DNA of 37,465 nt from Tepidibacillus decaturensis (GCF_001561915.1 NZ_LSKU01000001.1:1761074-1798538); one strand, 5' to 3'. Shown: positions 28,739 to 37,234, numbered from the stretch's first letter. Notes: generated from the letters alone by a model not told the origin. Numbers and translations are program-made.

Positions 28739-29557
28739 TTATTTGATTGCTCCTTTAGTAACTCCTCCTATAATCCATCGTTGTGCGAATATATATACAA
28801 GAACCATTGGAGTAAGCGCTAATAAATAGGATGCAAATGCTAGATTATAATCAGTTCCAAACTCTGTTTGAAAAACGTATTGAACTAATGGCAATGTATG
28901 ATCAGCAGAATCACTTAACACAATTAGTGGGAGTAGGAAGTCATTCCAAGTCCATAATGCTGTTAATATCCCGATCGTCGCATTAATTGGTGCCATCAAA
29001 GGAAATATAATCCGCCAAAAAACACCCCATGTACTTGATCCATCAATAATAGCCGCTTCTTCCAGTTCTTTGGGGATGGAGCGAATATACCCAACATAGA
29101 TGAATATATTCATAGCCATTCCATAAACCACATAAAGCAGAATCAACCCAAATTTGTTATTCATTCCTAATGCTGACGTTTCTTTCACGATCGGAAGCAT
29201 AATAATAGGAAACGGAATAAATAAAGCACTAACAAAGTAATAATATAAGGTTTTGAAAAATCTACGATGCATATTTCTAGCAATTGCATAGGCAACCATT
29301 GAATTCGTTAAAATGGTGAAAACGACCGTAATAACGGTGATAATTAGACTGTTTGAAAGAGCGTGAAAGAAATTCGTGGCCTCAATTGCCCGAGTAAAAT
29401 TTTTAATATGAAAACCCACCGGAAACGAAAGGACTGATTTTGCCATCTCATCTGGTGTCTTAAATGCAATGGATACCGTCATATATAACGGAAATAGGAT
29501 GATTAATGAGCCTAGCGCTATCAAAAGAGTTAGTGACCAATTGACTCGCTGTTTCAT
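28739..29557 (-). CDS. msmG: Sugar ABC transporter permease (MalG/MsmG type)
   Basis: The 272-aa membrane protein has about six hydrophobic segments and the EAA loop of the binding-protein-dependent permeases, EEAAIIDGSSTWGVFWRIIFPLM, which docks onto the ATPase. The family C-terminus FIFAQRWIIGGVTKGAIK is present. Its ATG overlaps the msmF stop by one base (TAATG). Together with MsmE and MsmF it forms an importer for raffinose-type oligosaccharides, judged by the enzymes encoded downstream. No ATPase gene is in the window. Confidence 0.92.
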   Translation of the reverse strand: MKQRVNWSLTLLIALGSLIILFPLYMTVSIAFKTPDEMAKSVLSFPVGFHIKNFTRAIEATNFFHALSNSLIITVITVVFTILTNSMVAYAIARNMHRRFFKTLYYYFVSALFIPFPIIMLPIVKETSALGMNNKFGLILLYVVYGMAMNIFIYVGYIRSIPKELEEAAIIDGSSTWGVFWRIIFPLMAPINATIGILTALWTWNDFLLPLIVLSDSADHTLPLVQYVFQTEFGTDYNLAFASYLLALTPMVLVYIFAQRWIIGGVTKGAIK

Positions 29558-30497
29558 TACATATCCATCTCCCTTCGTTGAAGAACTTTAATTTGGAAAA
29601 TTGAAACGACCATGATGACGATAAAATAAATGACCGCATTGGCAGATTGAAATGCGAACTCCCCTCCAGCAAATCCACCATTATAAATTAAAAGGGAAAT
29701 GGATTCTGTCGCATGTCCAGGTCCCCCATTTGTTGTTGCAACAATCTGATCAAATACCATCAAAAAGTTCTTCATCGATAAGACCATGTTGATCGTGAAG
29801 AAAGGGGCAATTATCGGAAATGTAACCTTCCAAAACTGCTGCCATTTTGTTGCACCATCCAAGCTTGAAGCCTCGTACAGCTCTTGGGGAACTGTTTGAA
29901 GACCTGATAAATATAAAATGATATTAAATGCACTAGCCTGCCAAATAACCACGATTAAGATCCCGATCCATGCATATTTCTCGCTACCTAGAATATTCGT
30001 TGATAAAAAATCAATGTGCAGTTTATCGCCAACCTCTGGTAAAATATTCGTAAAAAAGAAATTAAATATAAATCCAACAATTAAAACTCCTAATACATTA
30101 GGTAAGAAATAAATGGCTCTAAAAAAATTCCTACCTTTGATCTTTGCATTTAAACCTACTGCAACACTCAGACTAATAATATTTACGAGAATCGTTGCAA
30201 CAACTGCAAATTTAAATGTAAAGAAATAAGAATTTTTTACAACTTCATCTTGAAATAGGTTTACATAGTTTTTAAAACCCACAAAATCATAAGTTAAACT
30301 AATTCCATTCCAATTTGTAAATGAATAGTAAATTCCCTGTATTGCTGGCAAAGTATGGAATGTTGCAAAAAGGAGAACTGCAGGGATTACCATTAAATAA
30401 AATACTACATTTTTTTCTTCATTGATTTAAACCTCCCTTTCACAGGAAAAGCGAAAGAACGAATAGGTTTATTAAGAGCAAGATTTTCCTTTTCCAT
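29557..30497 (-). CDS. msmF: Sugar ABC transporter permease (MalF/MsmF type), frameshifted near the start
   Basis: The long frame begins only at the ATG at 30393, in the middle of the first membrane segment and without a ribosome site. A proper start exists at 30497: AAGGAG 10 nt upstream, then MEKENLALNKP and on to KSMKKK. That frame stops after an A7 tract (minus strand; 30410-30416). With one extra A it would continue as KKKNVVFYLMVIPAVLL into the permease frame, giving 313 aa, the usual MsmF length. So the gene has a one-base deletion in a homopolymer. This may be a true mutation, a switchable tract, a slippage site, or a sequencing error. The rest of the protein is intact, with the EAA loop QELYEASSLDGATKWQQFWKV. 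Confidence 0.85.
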
Positions 30498-30516
30498 CTT
30501 TGTCCCACTCCTTATT

Positions 30517-30551
30517 AAAAGATGGAGAAATTGGTTCCCCAATTTCTCCAT
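30517..30551 (-). terminator. Intercistronic hairpin after msmE (leaky terminator or stabiliser)
   Basis: ATGGAGAAATTGG (30522-30534) pairs with its 13-nt complement (30539-30551) across a 4-nt loop. On the minus strand only CTTTTAATAA follows, so termination should be partial. Such a stem between binding-protein and permease genes commonly leaves more message for the binding protein. Confidence 0.7.
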
Positions 30552-30557
30552 ATTCTA

Positions 30558-31793
30558 CTATTTACGATTTTCAACTTTTTCCCAATCCGTTTGAATCGTG
30601 TTTAAGAATTTATTCACGTCTTTCGTTTGGGCTAAGGTTTGTAAAGCCTTATCTACACTTACACCAACAGGAATGTAATGATCAGGGAAGTCAACAACCG
30701 CTCCCTTATCAAAGCTTGATTTTAAACCTGCTAGAACAGGATCTTCTTGAACGATTCCCTTAAGTGTAGAAAAAGCATTTTGTTCCGTAATATATTGTTT
30801 TGCATTTTCTTCTTTTAATAGAAACTCAATAAACTTTCTAGCCTCTTCAGGATGTTTAGAAGAAGCAGCTAGGCTGAATTGTAAATCTACTCCAGATACG
30901 ACTTTACTACTGTTTGGTGTATTACTTACTGGATATGGAAATACACCTAGATCAATATTCGGATTTGCCTTTTTAATTTCAGGAATCGCCCAGATCCCTT
31001 GAAGATACATTGCTGCCTTTCCATTAGCAAAGGCGGTATTTCCATCATTATAACCAACACCTTGCTGATCCTTATGCCCGTAATTCAACAATTGAACAAA
31101 CTTCTCGGCAGCTTCTTTATATCTTTCTCCTGCTAAAATTTTCCCTTTATTCAGTTCCGTATAGAAGTCATCACCTTGAGTATTTGCTGCTAAAACGTTA
31201 AATACTGGTAGAGTCGTCCAGGCATCTTTTAATGTAAAATAGAATGGAATTTTACCAGCTGCTTTTACCTTCTCTGCAACCTGAATAAATTCATCCCATG
31301 TCTTCGGAACTTGAAGTCCTAGTTCAGAGAAAATTTTCTTATTATAAATCACTGCATCGGCGTTTGCAGCGAATGGAATGGCATAGATTTCATTTAATCC
31401 AGATACATTTTTTAACATTTGTAGATAAGCAGGTTGTACTAATTCTAAATTTTTATCCTTTGACAAGTCGACAAAAACCCCTGCTTTTGATAATTCCTTG
31501 TAGTTATTATTTGCACCTATTCCGATGATGTCCGGAATATCATTTTTCGCTACTCGTGTTTTTAATACAACTTCTGCTTCAGGTGGGCTAACTTGTTCCA
31601 CTTTTATATTTGGATTTTCGCTTTCAAACTTCTTAATCAATTTATCAAATGTATCTATTGCTTCTCTTTTATAATGAAAAAACTCTATTTTTACTACTAC
31701 ATCATCTGAACCAGATGATGCATTTGAACAACCAGTAATTACGATAGATAAAGACAACATAATAATTAAAAAGATTGAAATCAACTTCTTCAC
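30558..31793 (-). CDS. msmE: Sugar-binding lipoprotein of ABC transporter (MsmE type)
   Basis: The 411-aa protein starts with a lipoprotein signal ending in the lipobox VITGC (Cys22), followed by the family-1 extracellular solute-binding fold: VKIEFFHYKREA, ENPNIKVEQV, PFAANADAVIYNKKIF and TWDEFIQVAEKVKAAGKIPF. The GTG start has GAGGAGG 7 nt upstream. It is the first gene of the transporter-agaA-sacA operon. By context it captures raffinose, melibiose or stachyose; sequence alone does not fix the sugar. A cre and a LacI-type operator candidate lie before it. Confidence 0.92.
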   Translation of the reverse strand: MKKLISIFLIIMLSLSIVITGCSNASSGSDDVVVKIEFFHYKREAIDTFDKLIKKFESENPNIKVEQVSPPEAEVVLKTRVAKNDIPDIIGIGANNNYKELSKAGVFVDLSKDKNLELVQPAYLQMLKNVSGLNEIYAIPFAANADAVIYNKKIFSELGLQVPKTWDEFIQVAEKVKAAGKIPFYFTLKDAWTTLPVFNVLAANTQGDDFYTELNKGKILAGERYKEAAEKFVQLLNYGHKDQQGVGYNDGNTAFANGKAAMYLQGIWAIPEIKKANPNIDLGVFPYPVSNTPNSSKVVSGVDLQFSLAASSKHPEEARKFIEFLLKEENAKQYITEQNAFSTLKGIVQEDPVLAGLKSSFDKGAVVDFPDHYIPVGVSVDKALQTLAQTKDVNKFLNTIQTDWEKVENRK

Positions 31794-31828
31794 TTTAAAT
31801 CCTCCTCGTTAATGATAGTTTTAATTAC

Positions 31829-31842
31829 TGAAAGCGCCTTCA
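31829..31842. promoter_or_regulatory. cre site in the msmE leader
   Basis: TGAAAGCGCCTTCA is nearly palindromic and fits the catabolite-responsive consensus with one mismatch. It lies just downstream of the predicted promoter and 36 nt before the msmE start, the position expected for CcpA repression in the presence of glucose. Confidence 0.7.
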
Positions 31843-31847
31843 ATTAA

Positions 31848-31876
31848 ATGATATTATATTTATTTTTTTCAGTCAA
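31848..31876 (-). promoter_or_regulatory. Probable msmE operon promoter
   Basis: On the minus strand TTGACT (complement of 31871-31876) is followed after 17 nt by TATCAT (complement of 31848-31853). An overlapping TATAAT (complement of 31853-31858) would give too short a spacer. Alternative TATAAT-like boxes occur near 31915-31928. Confidence 0.55.
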
Positions 31877-31880
31877 TTAA

Positions 31881-31900
31881 ATTTTTACTAAAATTTTAAC
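31881..31900. promoter_or_regulatory. Operator candidate at the msmE promoter
   Basis: TTTTACTAAAA (31883-31893) is identical to the core palindrome before galR and lies directly upstream of the -35 box. A partial copy (TTTTAGTATTA) occurs at 31907-31917. It probably puts the transporter operon under the same regulator as the gal genes. Confidence 0.55.
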
Positions 31901-31933
31901 TTAATTTTTTAGTATTATAATTATAATAGTATG

Positions 31934-31957
31934 CTTCTACACTTCTACACTTCTACA
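31934..31957. repeat. Three tandem copies of CTTCTACA
   Basis: The 8-bp unit CTTCTACA is repeated three times without interruption, upstream of the msmE promoter and at the edge of the mobile-element relics. Confidence 0.85.
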
Positions 31958-31963
31958 ATATCA

Positions 31964-32022
31964 AATCGAGTAAGAGCTGAATAATTATTTTATTCAGCGT
32001 CTTCTCACACCACACGTGAGTC
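31964..32022 (-). mobile_element. Possible group II intron 3'-end remnant
   Basis: On the minus strand the segment reads CGTGTGGTGTGAGAAGACG, then a 9-bp stem (GCTGAATAA with TTATTCAGC, 31976-31998), then CTCTTACTCGATTTG. This order of a GGTGTGAGAGGACG-like piece, a variable stem and a CTCCTACTCGAT-like end resembles the tail of bacterial group II introns as I remember it. No reverse transcriptase or other intron part is present. It might instead be part of the neighbouring insertion sequence. Confidence 0.35.
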
Positions 32023-32032
32023 TGTCTAACTA

Positions 32033-32880
32033 TTAGTTTGTATTATCACTTAATTCCATAAACAGGAAGTTTTTTTGAAATTTTTTGTGAAAAGTGAAAA
32101 ATATACATAATCTTGAGGCTATACTCTCTCTGAACCTCCGCACTAACTCCTTAACTCCCATGATGTTAATCAATCTTTTCAAATTATAAGCAAGGCAAAT
32201 AAAGCCTCCCTCAGTATTTACTGAATCAAGTCCTCTTGTTAAAAAATATGTATAACCTAAGTGTCTTTTTATAGTTCCAAAAGGATGCAATCGAGCCCCT
32301 TTTTTTGTAAATATCATTTTTTGCTATGGTGTTCTCATCTCTATGATCTCTTCCTCTTTAAGCCTTGTTACAGCTCTTTCACCTTTAGATGAAGTGCAAG
32401 AATCTTTTTTTCCACAATCCATATAGTTATCACATGTATAGCGCTTATAATCTTTTCCATTTTGCTTGCCGTTCCACTTAAATTCTAATCTATAGCCCAT
32501 TGCGCATATATAAACATCATCTGTTTTATCGTATTGGAAATTTTTTTATCAAAACCATTTTGAATTTTTTCTTGTTTTCCTTTTTGGCTTTTTATCAATA
32601 TTTCTGTACTATCATCTACTGCGTTAATTATTTCAGACATATTGAAATATCCCGTATCTGCTACTGCTGTAATTTTTTCTTCCGCAAATACTTGCTTAGC
32701 ATTGTTTACCATATTAGATAATTGATTCTGATCATTAACGTCATTCACTACTTCAAAAGCTACTATTGATTTATGTTTACTATCCACTGCAGTTTGCATG
32801 TTAAAACAAACTTCAAATTTACCATTATTCTTCATAGATTTTGCATCTGGATCAGTTAAACACACATTTTGTTCATATAG
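32033..32880 (-). pseudogene. Decayed IS1182-family transposase
   Basis: Pieces of one transposase occur in order on the minus strand. The first (32485-32865) holds the DDE core: LTDPDAKSMKNNGK, FNMQTAVDSKHK and AVADTGYFNMSE. A frame change near 32520 leads to a cysteine-rich stretch (RYTCDNYMDCGKKDSC) that ends at a stop near 32335. Another change leads to the last piece (32033-32317), with HPFGTIKRHLGYTYFLTRGL and LAYNLKRLINIMG, the family's C-terminus. The N-terminal third is missing; a stop lies just before the first piece. With at least two frame breaks and a truncation it cannot make an active enzyme. Confidence 0.88.
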
Positions 32881-32899
32881 CAGTATATATACAATTTAA

Positions 32900-33052
32900 G
32901 TAAATCTTTTCTTTTATGATATTTTTCAATTATTAGCAGAAGCTGAGGTTTCTTTAAACATGGACATGTTTAAAAATCAAATGAATAAATCGTTGGCTAC
33001 TATACCTAGTTATATCAAGCAATGTCTGGACATTTCTGTGTACGAAAGTTGA
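32900..33052 (+). pseudogene. Possible C-terminal remnant of a second transposase
   Basis: A 50-codon plus-strand frame directly after a stop reads FFYDIFQLLAEAEVSLNMD and ends IPSYIKQCLDISVYES. The pattern, a helical stretch followed by a I-P-x-Y-I-K-x-x-L ending, resembles C-terminal tails of some IS4-like transposases, but it is short and I cannot confirm this. There is no ribosome site at the front, so it is not a gene by itself. Confidence 0.3.
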
Positions 33053-33235
33053 GTTATAAATAATTCTGTATAAATTTTTACAAACTAGCATGAAGTTTGT
33101 TGAGTCCAACATCGACTCTTTCACAAATAATTCAACAAATCTAATTGAAGGATTCTATACTACCATTATGTTTACTTAAGATGTGTCATCTATCATTTTA
33201 TCTTATCGGCAAGTACCTAATATTTTTACATTGTA
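33053..33235. other. AT-rich non-coding stretch with two hairpins
   Basis: No gene is visible. ACAAACT and AGTTTGT (33080-33100) and GAGTC and GACTC (33102-33118) form two adjacent small inverted repeats, possibly worn ends of the insertion sequences to the left. The rest holds nothing I can name. Confidence 0.4.
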
Positions 33236-33270
33236 TTAAAAAAGCAGCATTCCATTAGGCGTGCCGCTTT
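33236..33270 (-). terminator. Terminator overlapping the end of glpC
   Basis: On the minus strand GCGGCA (complement of 33262-33267) pairs with TGCTGC (complement of 33244-33249) with one G-T pair, flanked by A- and T-runs; T6 follows at 33238-33243. The glpC stop codon lies inside the loop. Confidence 0.75.
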
Positions 33271-34478
33271 TTTGTATTGTTTGCATTATTATAAGATTCA
33301 GATAGAATTTGCATCGGATGTAATACTTTTTTATCTGTAAGCTGATCTAGTTGATTTTTGCACATGCCGCATTCTGTTACTGTATAATCTGCATTTAATT
33401 CTTCCACTGCTTCCTTCATCTGAATTCCTATTTTTAGCGACAGGTCAAATTTCTCTTCTTTAAATCCAAAAGTTCCACATTGGCCACAACAACCAGCAGC
33501 TAAATCCTGAATTTGATAATTAGGGATCAGTTCAAGAACATCCATGGCTGGGTTGCCAATTCCTTGGGATTTCATGTGACAAGGAGCATAGTATCCTGCT
33601 TTCACATTCATTGGAGCCAAATTCGTATTCATTTCCCCTTGCTCATGCAACATTCTTAAGTATTCATCAGCATCATATACATGTTCTGCTAATTCCTCAG
33701 CTCCAGGTATATTTAAAATAGAAACATACTCTTTTTTCAAAGCTAAAGTACAACTAGTACAAGTGAGTACCACATCGTATCCTTGACGTGTATATTCAAG
33801 CAGGCTATTCACATTAAATGTTGCATTTTTCATCATTTGATCCATTTGGCCGTTAGCTAACATAGGAATGCCACAACAATGTTGATCAGGATTTGCTACT
33901 TCAATTCCGTTGTAAGCCATGACTTCCACAAAAGCCTCAGCTACTTCAGGGGCATTATATGTAGCATAGCAACCGACAAAATAGGCCACTTTTCGTTTCG
34001 TTTTTGCCGTTTTCTTTTTATAACGACGGTTGAAATTATTGAAGGTGTACTTAGGAAATTTTCGCTCAGCATGAATTCCCATTATCCTTTGCATTATTTT
34101 ACGCACGGGTTTGATCTCCATCACTGTATTTGTAATTGGTGCAAAAGTTGAAGCCACTTTTCCTACAAGTTCTGCTCGACTTAAGATTTTATCGCGAAAC
34201 TTAGTACCTAACATCTCCGCGTGAATAGCTTTGACTTGTGCTGTTAATGTAGTGACATGCACATTTTCTGGGCAAGAGATATCACAGTTTCCACATAGCG
34301 TACATAGCTCAATACGTGGATCATCAATGAGTTCTTGATTCTCCATCAATCGTTTCAGCTCAGGTCCTAAATGTTTTGGTCCACCAAAATCTAGTGTTGC
34401 ATTGGAAACAGGACAACTGACTACACAAGCATTACATTTGAGACATTGATCATAACTGGTTTCGAGTAAGTTTATCAT
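33255..34478 (-). CDS. glpC: Anaerobic glycerol-3-phosphate dehydrogenase subunit C
   Basis: GlpC is the iron-sulfur membrane-anchor subunit that passes electrons from the GlpAB dimer towards menaquinone. The N-terminus has two 4Fe-4S ferredoxin-type clusters, CLKCNACVVSCPVSN (about residues 13-27) and CTLCGNCDISCPENV (about 60-74). The rest holds two cysteine-rich CCG domains, with CCGIPMLANGQ and CCGQCGTFGFK. The 407-aa length is close to the E. coli subunit. GGAGGAG lies before the ATG. It overlaps the end of glpB by 29 nt, unusually long for a coupled pair, and is the last gene of the operon. Confidence 0.92.
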   Translation of the reverse strand: MINLLETSYDQCLKCNACVVSCPVSNATLDFGGPKHLGPELKRLMENQELIDDPRIELCTLCGNCDISCPENVHVTTLTAQVKAIHAEMLGTKFRDKILSRAELVGKVASTFAPITNTVMEIKPVRKIMQRIMGIHAERKFPKYTFNNFNRRYKKKTAKTKRKVAYFVGCYATYNAPEVAEAFVEVMAYNGIEVANPDQHCCGIPMLANGQMDQMMKNATFNVNSLLEYTRQGYDVVLTCTSCTLALKKEYVSILNIPGAEELAEHVYDADEYLRMLHEQGEMNTNLAPMNVKAGYYAPCHMKSQGIGNPAMDVLELIPNYQIQDLAAGCCGQCGTFGFKEEKFDLSLKIGIQMKEAVEELNADYTVTECGMCKNQLDQLTDKKVLHPMQILSESYNNANNTKKRHA

Positions 34479-35622
34479 GTTGTTCTCCTCCTACTTGTAA
34501 ACGATAGCTATTCTTGATCACCGACTCATAACTGGATAGAATCGAAAAAATTCCACCTGTAATGCCGTATTTTGTGACACCTATACCTTGTGCAGCTCCT
34601 ACGAGAAAAAGATTCTTGTATGGATTCACAAGATTGCCTTGCTCATCCACTTCTAATCCTAGAGCTGTTTCTGTCACACCACTCAGCAATTGCTCTAGTC
34701 CTCCACCCAGGATTCCACCTGTGGCTAAAACAAATGATTTGCCCTTTACTTCGATCGTGTTATGGGTATTCCGTGCCATCACGGATTCAATCCATTGATT
34801 CACTCGATGACTATCCACTACCTTGGAATTGGCATACTGCCGTACACCCAAACGAATCATTTCTTTTTGCAATTGTTCTTGCAAACGAATGGCTGTTGCA
34901 TTCGGTGGCATACCCACCGCTTCAGTAATGATTGTGTCCAATTCTGTCTTAAAATCGCTCCAAACAGTTTTCCAATTCATCACGCCTAATACAGAAGGCA
35001 GAATAATCAAATCTGGCTTACGAATCAATAACTCTTTCATCTTCGCTTTTATTTTGGAAATGACTTGTTTTCGAACTACCTCTTGTTCCAATAATCTAGC
35101 GGCATCAAGCTGTGTCATGGTTCGAAGCGAACGCTGACCTAATGAAATCGAGAAATGGTCAATGGTCAATTCAGAACGTTCACTTGCTAAATTTTCTGCA
35201 ACATATGTGTGTTGAAAATCCGTAATTTCTTGGAATCCAACCACAACCACATGACCTCTATGAGGAATAGGAGCAACTGTTATCGGGTATAAGGCGGTTG
35301 ATTTTAGAAAACCTGAACCCGTTACGATCTCTACGGGTTGCTCAATCTTGCCTTGATAGGGATTTCCTAATCGACTCATTAACTCCTTAAAACGGTCGAT
35401 TCCACTCTCAACAAGTAATGGATTCCAGTCTTTGATCTGGTATTCTCGAATCAGCTCGCTCATTCCAGCATCTGATCCCGGAAAAATATCCATCACCCCT
35501 GTTGATTGAATGATCTTTCCTGTTCCTTGGCTCACAAGTGCAACTGAAGCTCCTTCTTCCTTAGCCCAGATTGCTGACAACATTCCAGTTAAGCCTTGAC
35601 CGATTACAACCACATTATACAT
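34450..35622 (-). CDS. glpB: Anaerobic glycerol-3-phosphate dehydrogenase subunit B
   Basis: GlpB is the second flavin subunit, working with GlpA. The N-terminus MYNVVVIGQGLTGMLSAIWA is a dinucleotide-binding fold (G-x-G-x-x-G), and the C-terminal FVLATGGILGGGLEQLL and NLFLVGAAQGIGVTKYGITGG segments complete the flavin site. I place the start at 35622, where GGGGGAG lies 7 nt upstream. The frame is open for 13 more codons inside glpA, but those look like a by-product. Length 390 aa. It overlaps glpA by 8 nt and glpC by 29 nt. Confidence 0.88.
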   Translation of the reverse strand: MYNVVVIGQGLTGMLSAIWAKEEGASVALVSQGTGKIIQSTGVMDIFPGSDAGMSELIREYQIKDWNPLLVESGIDRFKELMSRLGNPYQGKIEQPVEIVTGSGFLKSTALYPITVAPIPHRGHVVVVGFQEITDFQHTYVAENLASERSELTIDHFSISLGQRSLRTMTQLDAARLLEQEVVRKQVISKIKAKMKELLIRKPDLIILPSVLGVMNWKTVWSDFKTELDTIITEAVGMPPNATAIRLQEQLQKEMIRLGVRQYANSKVVDSHRVNQWIESVMARNTHNTIEVKGKSFVLATGGILGGGLEQLLSGVTETALGLEVDEQGNLVNPYKNLFLVGAAQGIGVTKYGITGGIFSILSSYESVIKNSYRLQVGGEQHDKLTRNQL

Positions 35623-37234
35623 GAGCTTTCTCCCCCTTTTTTCCCATTCCCAAAGAAACATGATAAATGGTGTTCATCAAATCTAACTGCTTGGCTGTTT
35701 CTCCTGTCGCTACGACTTTCATCCCTTTTTGTCTCTCTGCTACCGCATCAAGTAGTGCTTTATTTGCTTCTTCTGATGTTGTGATGCCTCTTTCCACAGC
35801 TATTGCTGCTGTACGAAAATTACAGAATGTCCCCTGACATGTTCCCATTCCTAAACGTGTTCTCCTACGAATATCTCCTAAATGGAATTTTTCATCTGGT
35901 AAGACCGATTCGATTTCACCTAGGGTTACTTGTTCGCATTCGCAGACAACGATATTTAAAAGATCATTTTTTTGTAAGCCTTCTTCAATTTTTTTCGCAC
36001 GATTACCTGCCCAATGAACTAACTTTTGTTTCACCGCCGGAGCCATATTCACTTGTTTAAAAAATTCCTTTGCTTCACGGTGTGGAACAATCTCTTCTGC
36101 CGTAGTACATTTAGTGGAAACACCTAACTTTTGACAAACTAAATCGACTGTTTTTTCTGCCATGTAACGGAAAGTTGTAAATTTACCGCCAGTAATAGTA
36201 ATAATTCCCTCTATACCATCACGAGTTTTGTGATCAAGTAGTGCCATTCCTCGACTCACATTCCGCCCACTGTCTCCGATAGCACCTTTTTCTTGGTAAA
36301 GAGGTCTTACCCCCGCAAACGCGCGAATAATTCGCATCTGCTCAACATCAGAGATCATTGCCTTACCATCTCGAAGCATCTTGTCTACTTCTTCTCGGGA
36401 TAGCGAAAAATCGTCAGGTTCAAGGACATTTACTCCAGTCGTTCCAAAGATAGTAACGTTATGCGCAGGCACAAATATATCAGCATCTCCTGGCTTACGT
36501 AAACGGTTAATTACTTTTTTATTAAAACGGTGATGAAACACCACTAACATTCCACGGTTATTGATCATATGAACTTCGCTACCAGCGAAAGCAGCAATTC
36601 TAGCAGCCCAAGGACCTGTCGCATTGACGACCATGTTGGCATGAATCTCAATTTGTTCACCCGTATTGACGTTACGAACAATGACACCAACCACACGGTT
36701 ATCTCGCATGATCATCTGTTCTACCTGATGATATGTCAGTACTTTACTTCCTCTACGTACTGCATCTGCTGTCACATCAACAACTAATGTAAAACCATCT
36801 ACTGCACCATCTGGTACATGATAAGCGGCTTGAATATTCTTCGATAAAGAAGGTTCTTCTAAAAAGACTTGCTCTAGTGGAACCTCTTTTACCGGAATCC
36901 CAGCTTTCTTACATCCTTCAAGCCATTTTTGAACAAAGGCATCGTCATCTTGAGGAACCTTTACAAAAAGGCCACCTGTATCTTCGACCGAACCCGGCAC
37001 AGTCCGTTTCACAATTAAATTTTCTTCATAGCTTTCACGCGCGGTCTCTGCATCCCCAACCGCATATCTCGCACCTGAATGGAGTAGTCCATGATAGCGA
37101 GAGGAAGTACCATGAACTAAATCCTGTTGTTCAACAAGAATCGCTTTGATGCCACGAAGTGCCAAGTCTCTCAATACGCCAGCACCTGTCGCCCCTCCAC
37201 CAATCACTACAACTTCAGTTTCCAGTTTTCTCAT
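35615..37234 (-). CDS. glpA: Anaerobic glycerol-3-phosphate dehydrogenase subunit A
   Basis: GlpA oxidises sn-glycerol 3-phosphate to dihydroxyacetone phosphate. The FAD-binding DAO domain starts VVVIGGGATGAGVLRDLALRG and has GTSSRYHGLLHSGARYA and ITGGKFTTFRYMAEKTVDLVC. The C-terminal domain is the BFD-like iron-sulfur type, with C-x-C in VVCECEQVT and the pair in GTCQGTFC. This C-terminal part and the following GlpB and GlpC distinguish it from the aerobic GlpD. Three starts are possible: TTG 37249, ATG 37240 and ATG 37234. I choose the last because GGGGG lies 8 nt before it, giving 539 aa. Confidence 0.92.
   Translation of the reverse strand: MRKLETEVVVIGGGATGAGVLRDLALRGIKAILVEQQDLVHGTSSRYHGLLHSGARYAVGDAETARESYEENLIVKRTVPGSVEDTGGLFVKVPQDDDAFVQKWLEGCKKAGIPVKEVPLEQVFLEEPSLSKNIQAAYHVPDGAVDGFTLVVDVTADAVRRGSKVLTYHQVEQMIMRDNRVVGVIVRNVNTGEQIEIHANMVVNATGPWAARIAAFAGSEVHMINNRGMLVVFHHRFNKKVINRLRKPGDADIFVPAHNVTIFGTTGVNVLEPDDFSLSREEVDKMLRDGKAMISDVEQMRIIRAFAGVRPLYQEKGAIGDSGRNVSRGMALLDHKTRDGIEGIITITGGKFTTFRYMAEKTVDLVCQKLGVSTKCTTAEEIVPHREAKEFFKQVNMAPAVKQKLVHWAGNRAKKIEEGLQKNDLLNIVVCECEQVTLGEIESVLPDEKFHLGDIRRRTRLGMGTCQGTFCNFRTAAIAVERGITTSEEANKALLDAVAERQKGMKVVATGETAKQLDLMNTIYHVSLGMGKKGEKAHV

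Noticed and set aside
30393-30395. ATG at 30393 as the true msmF start
   Set aside because: No ribosome site precedes it and it would cut into the first membrane segment; upstream codons in the same frame still look like MsmF.
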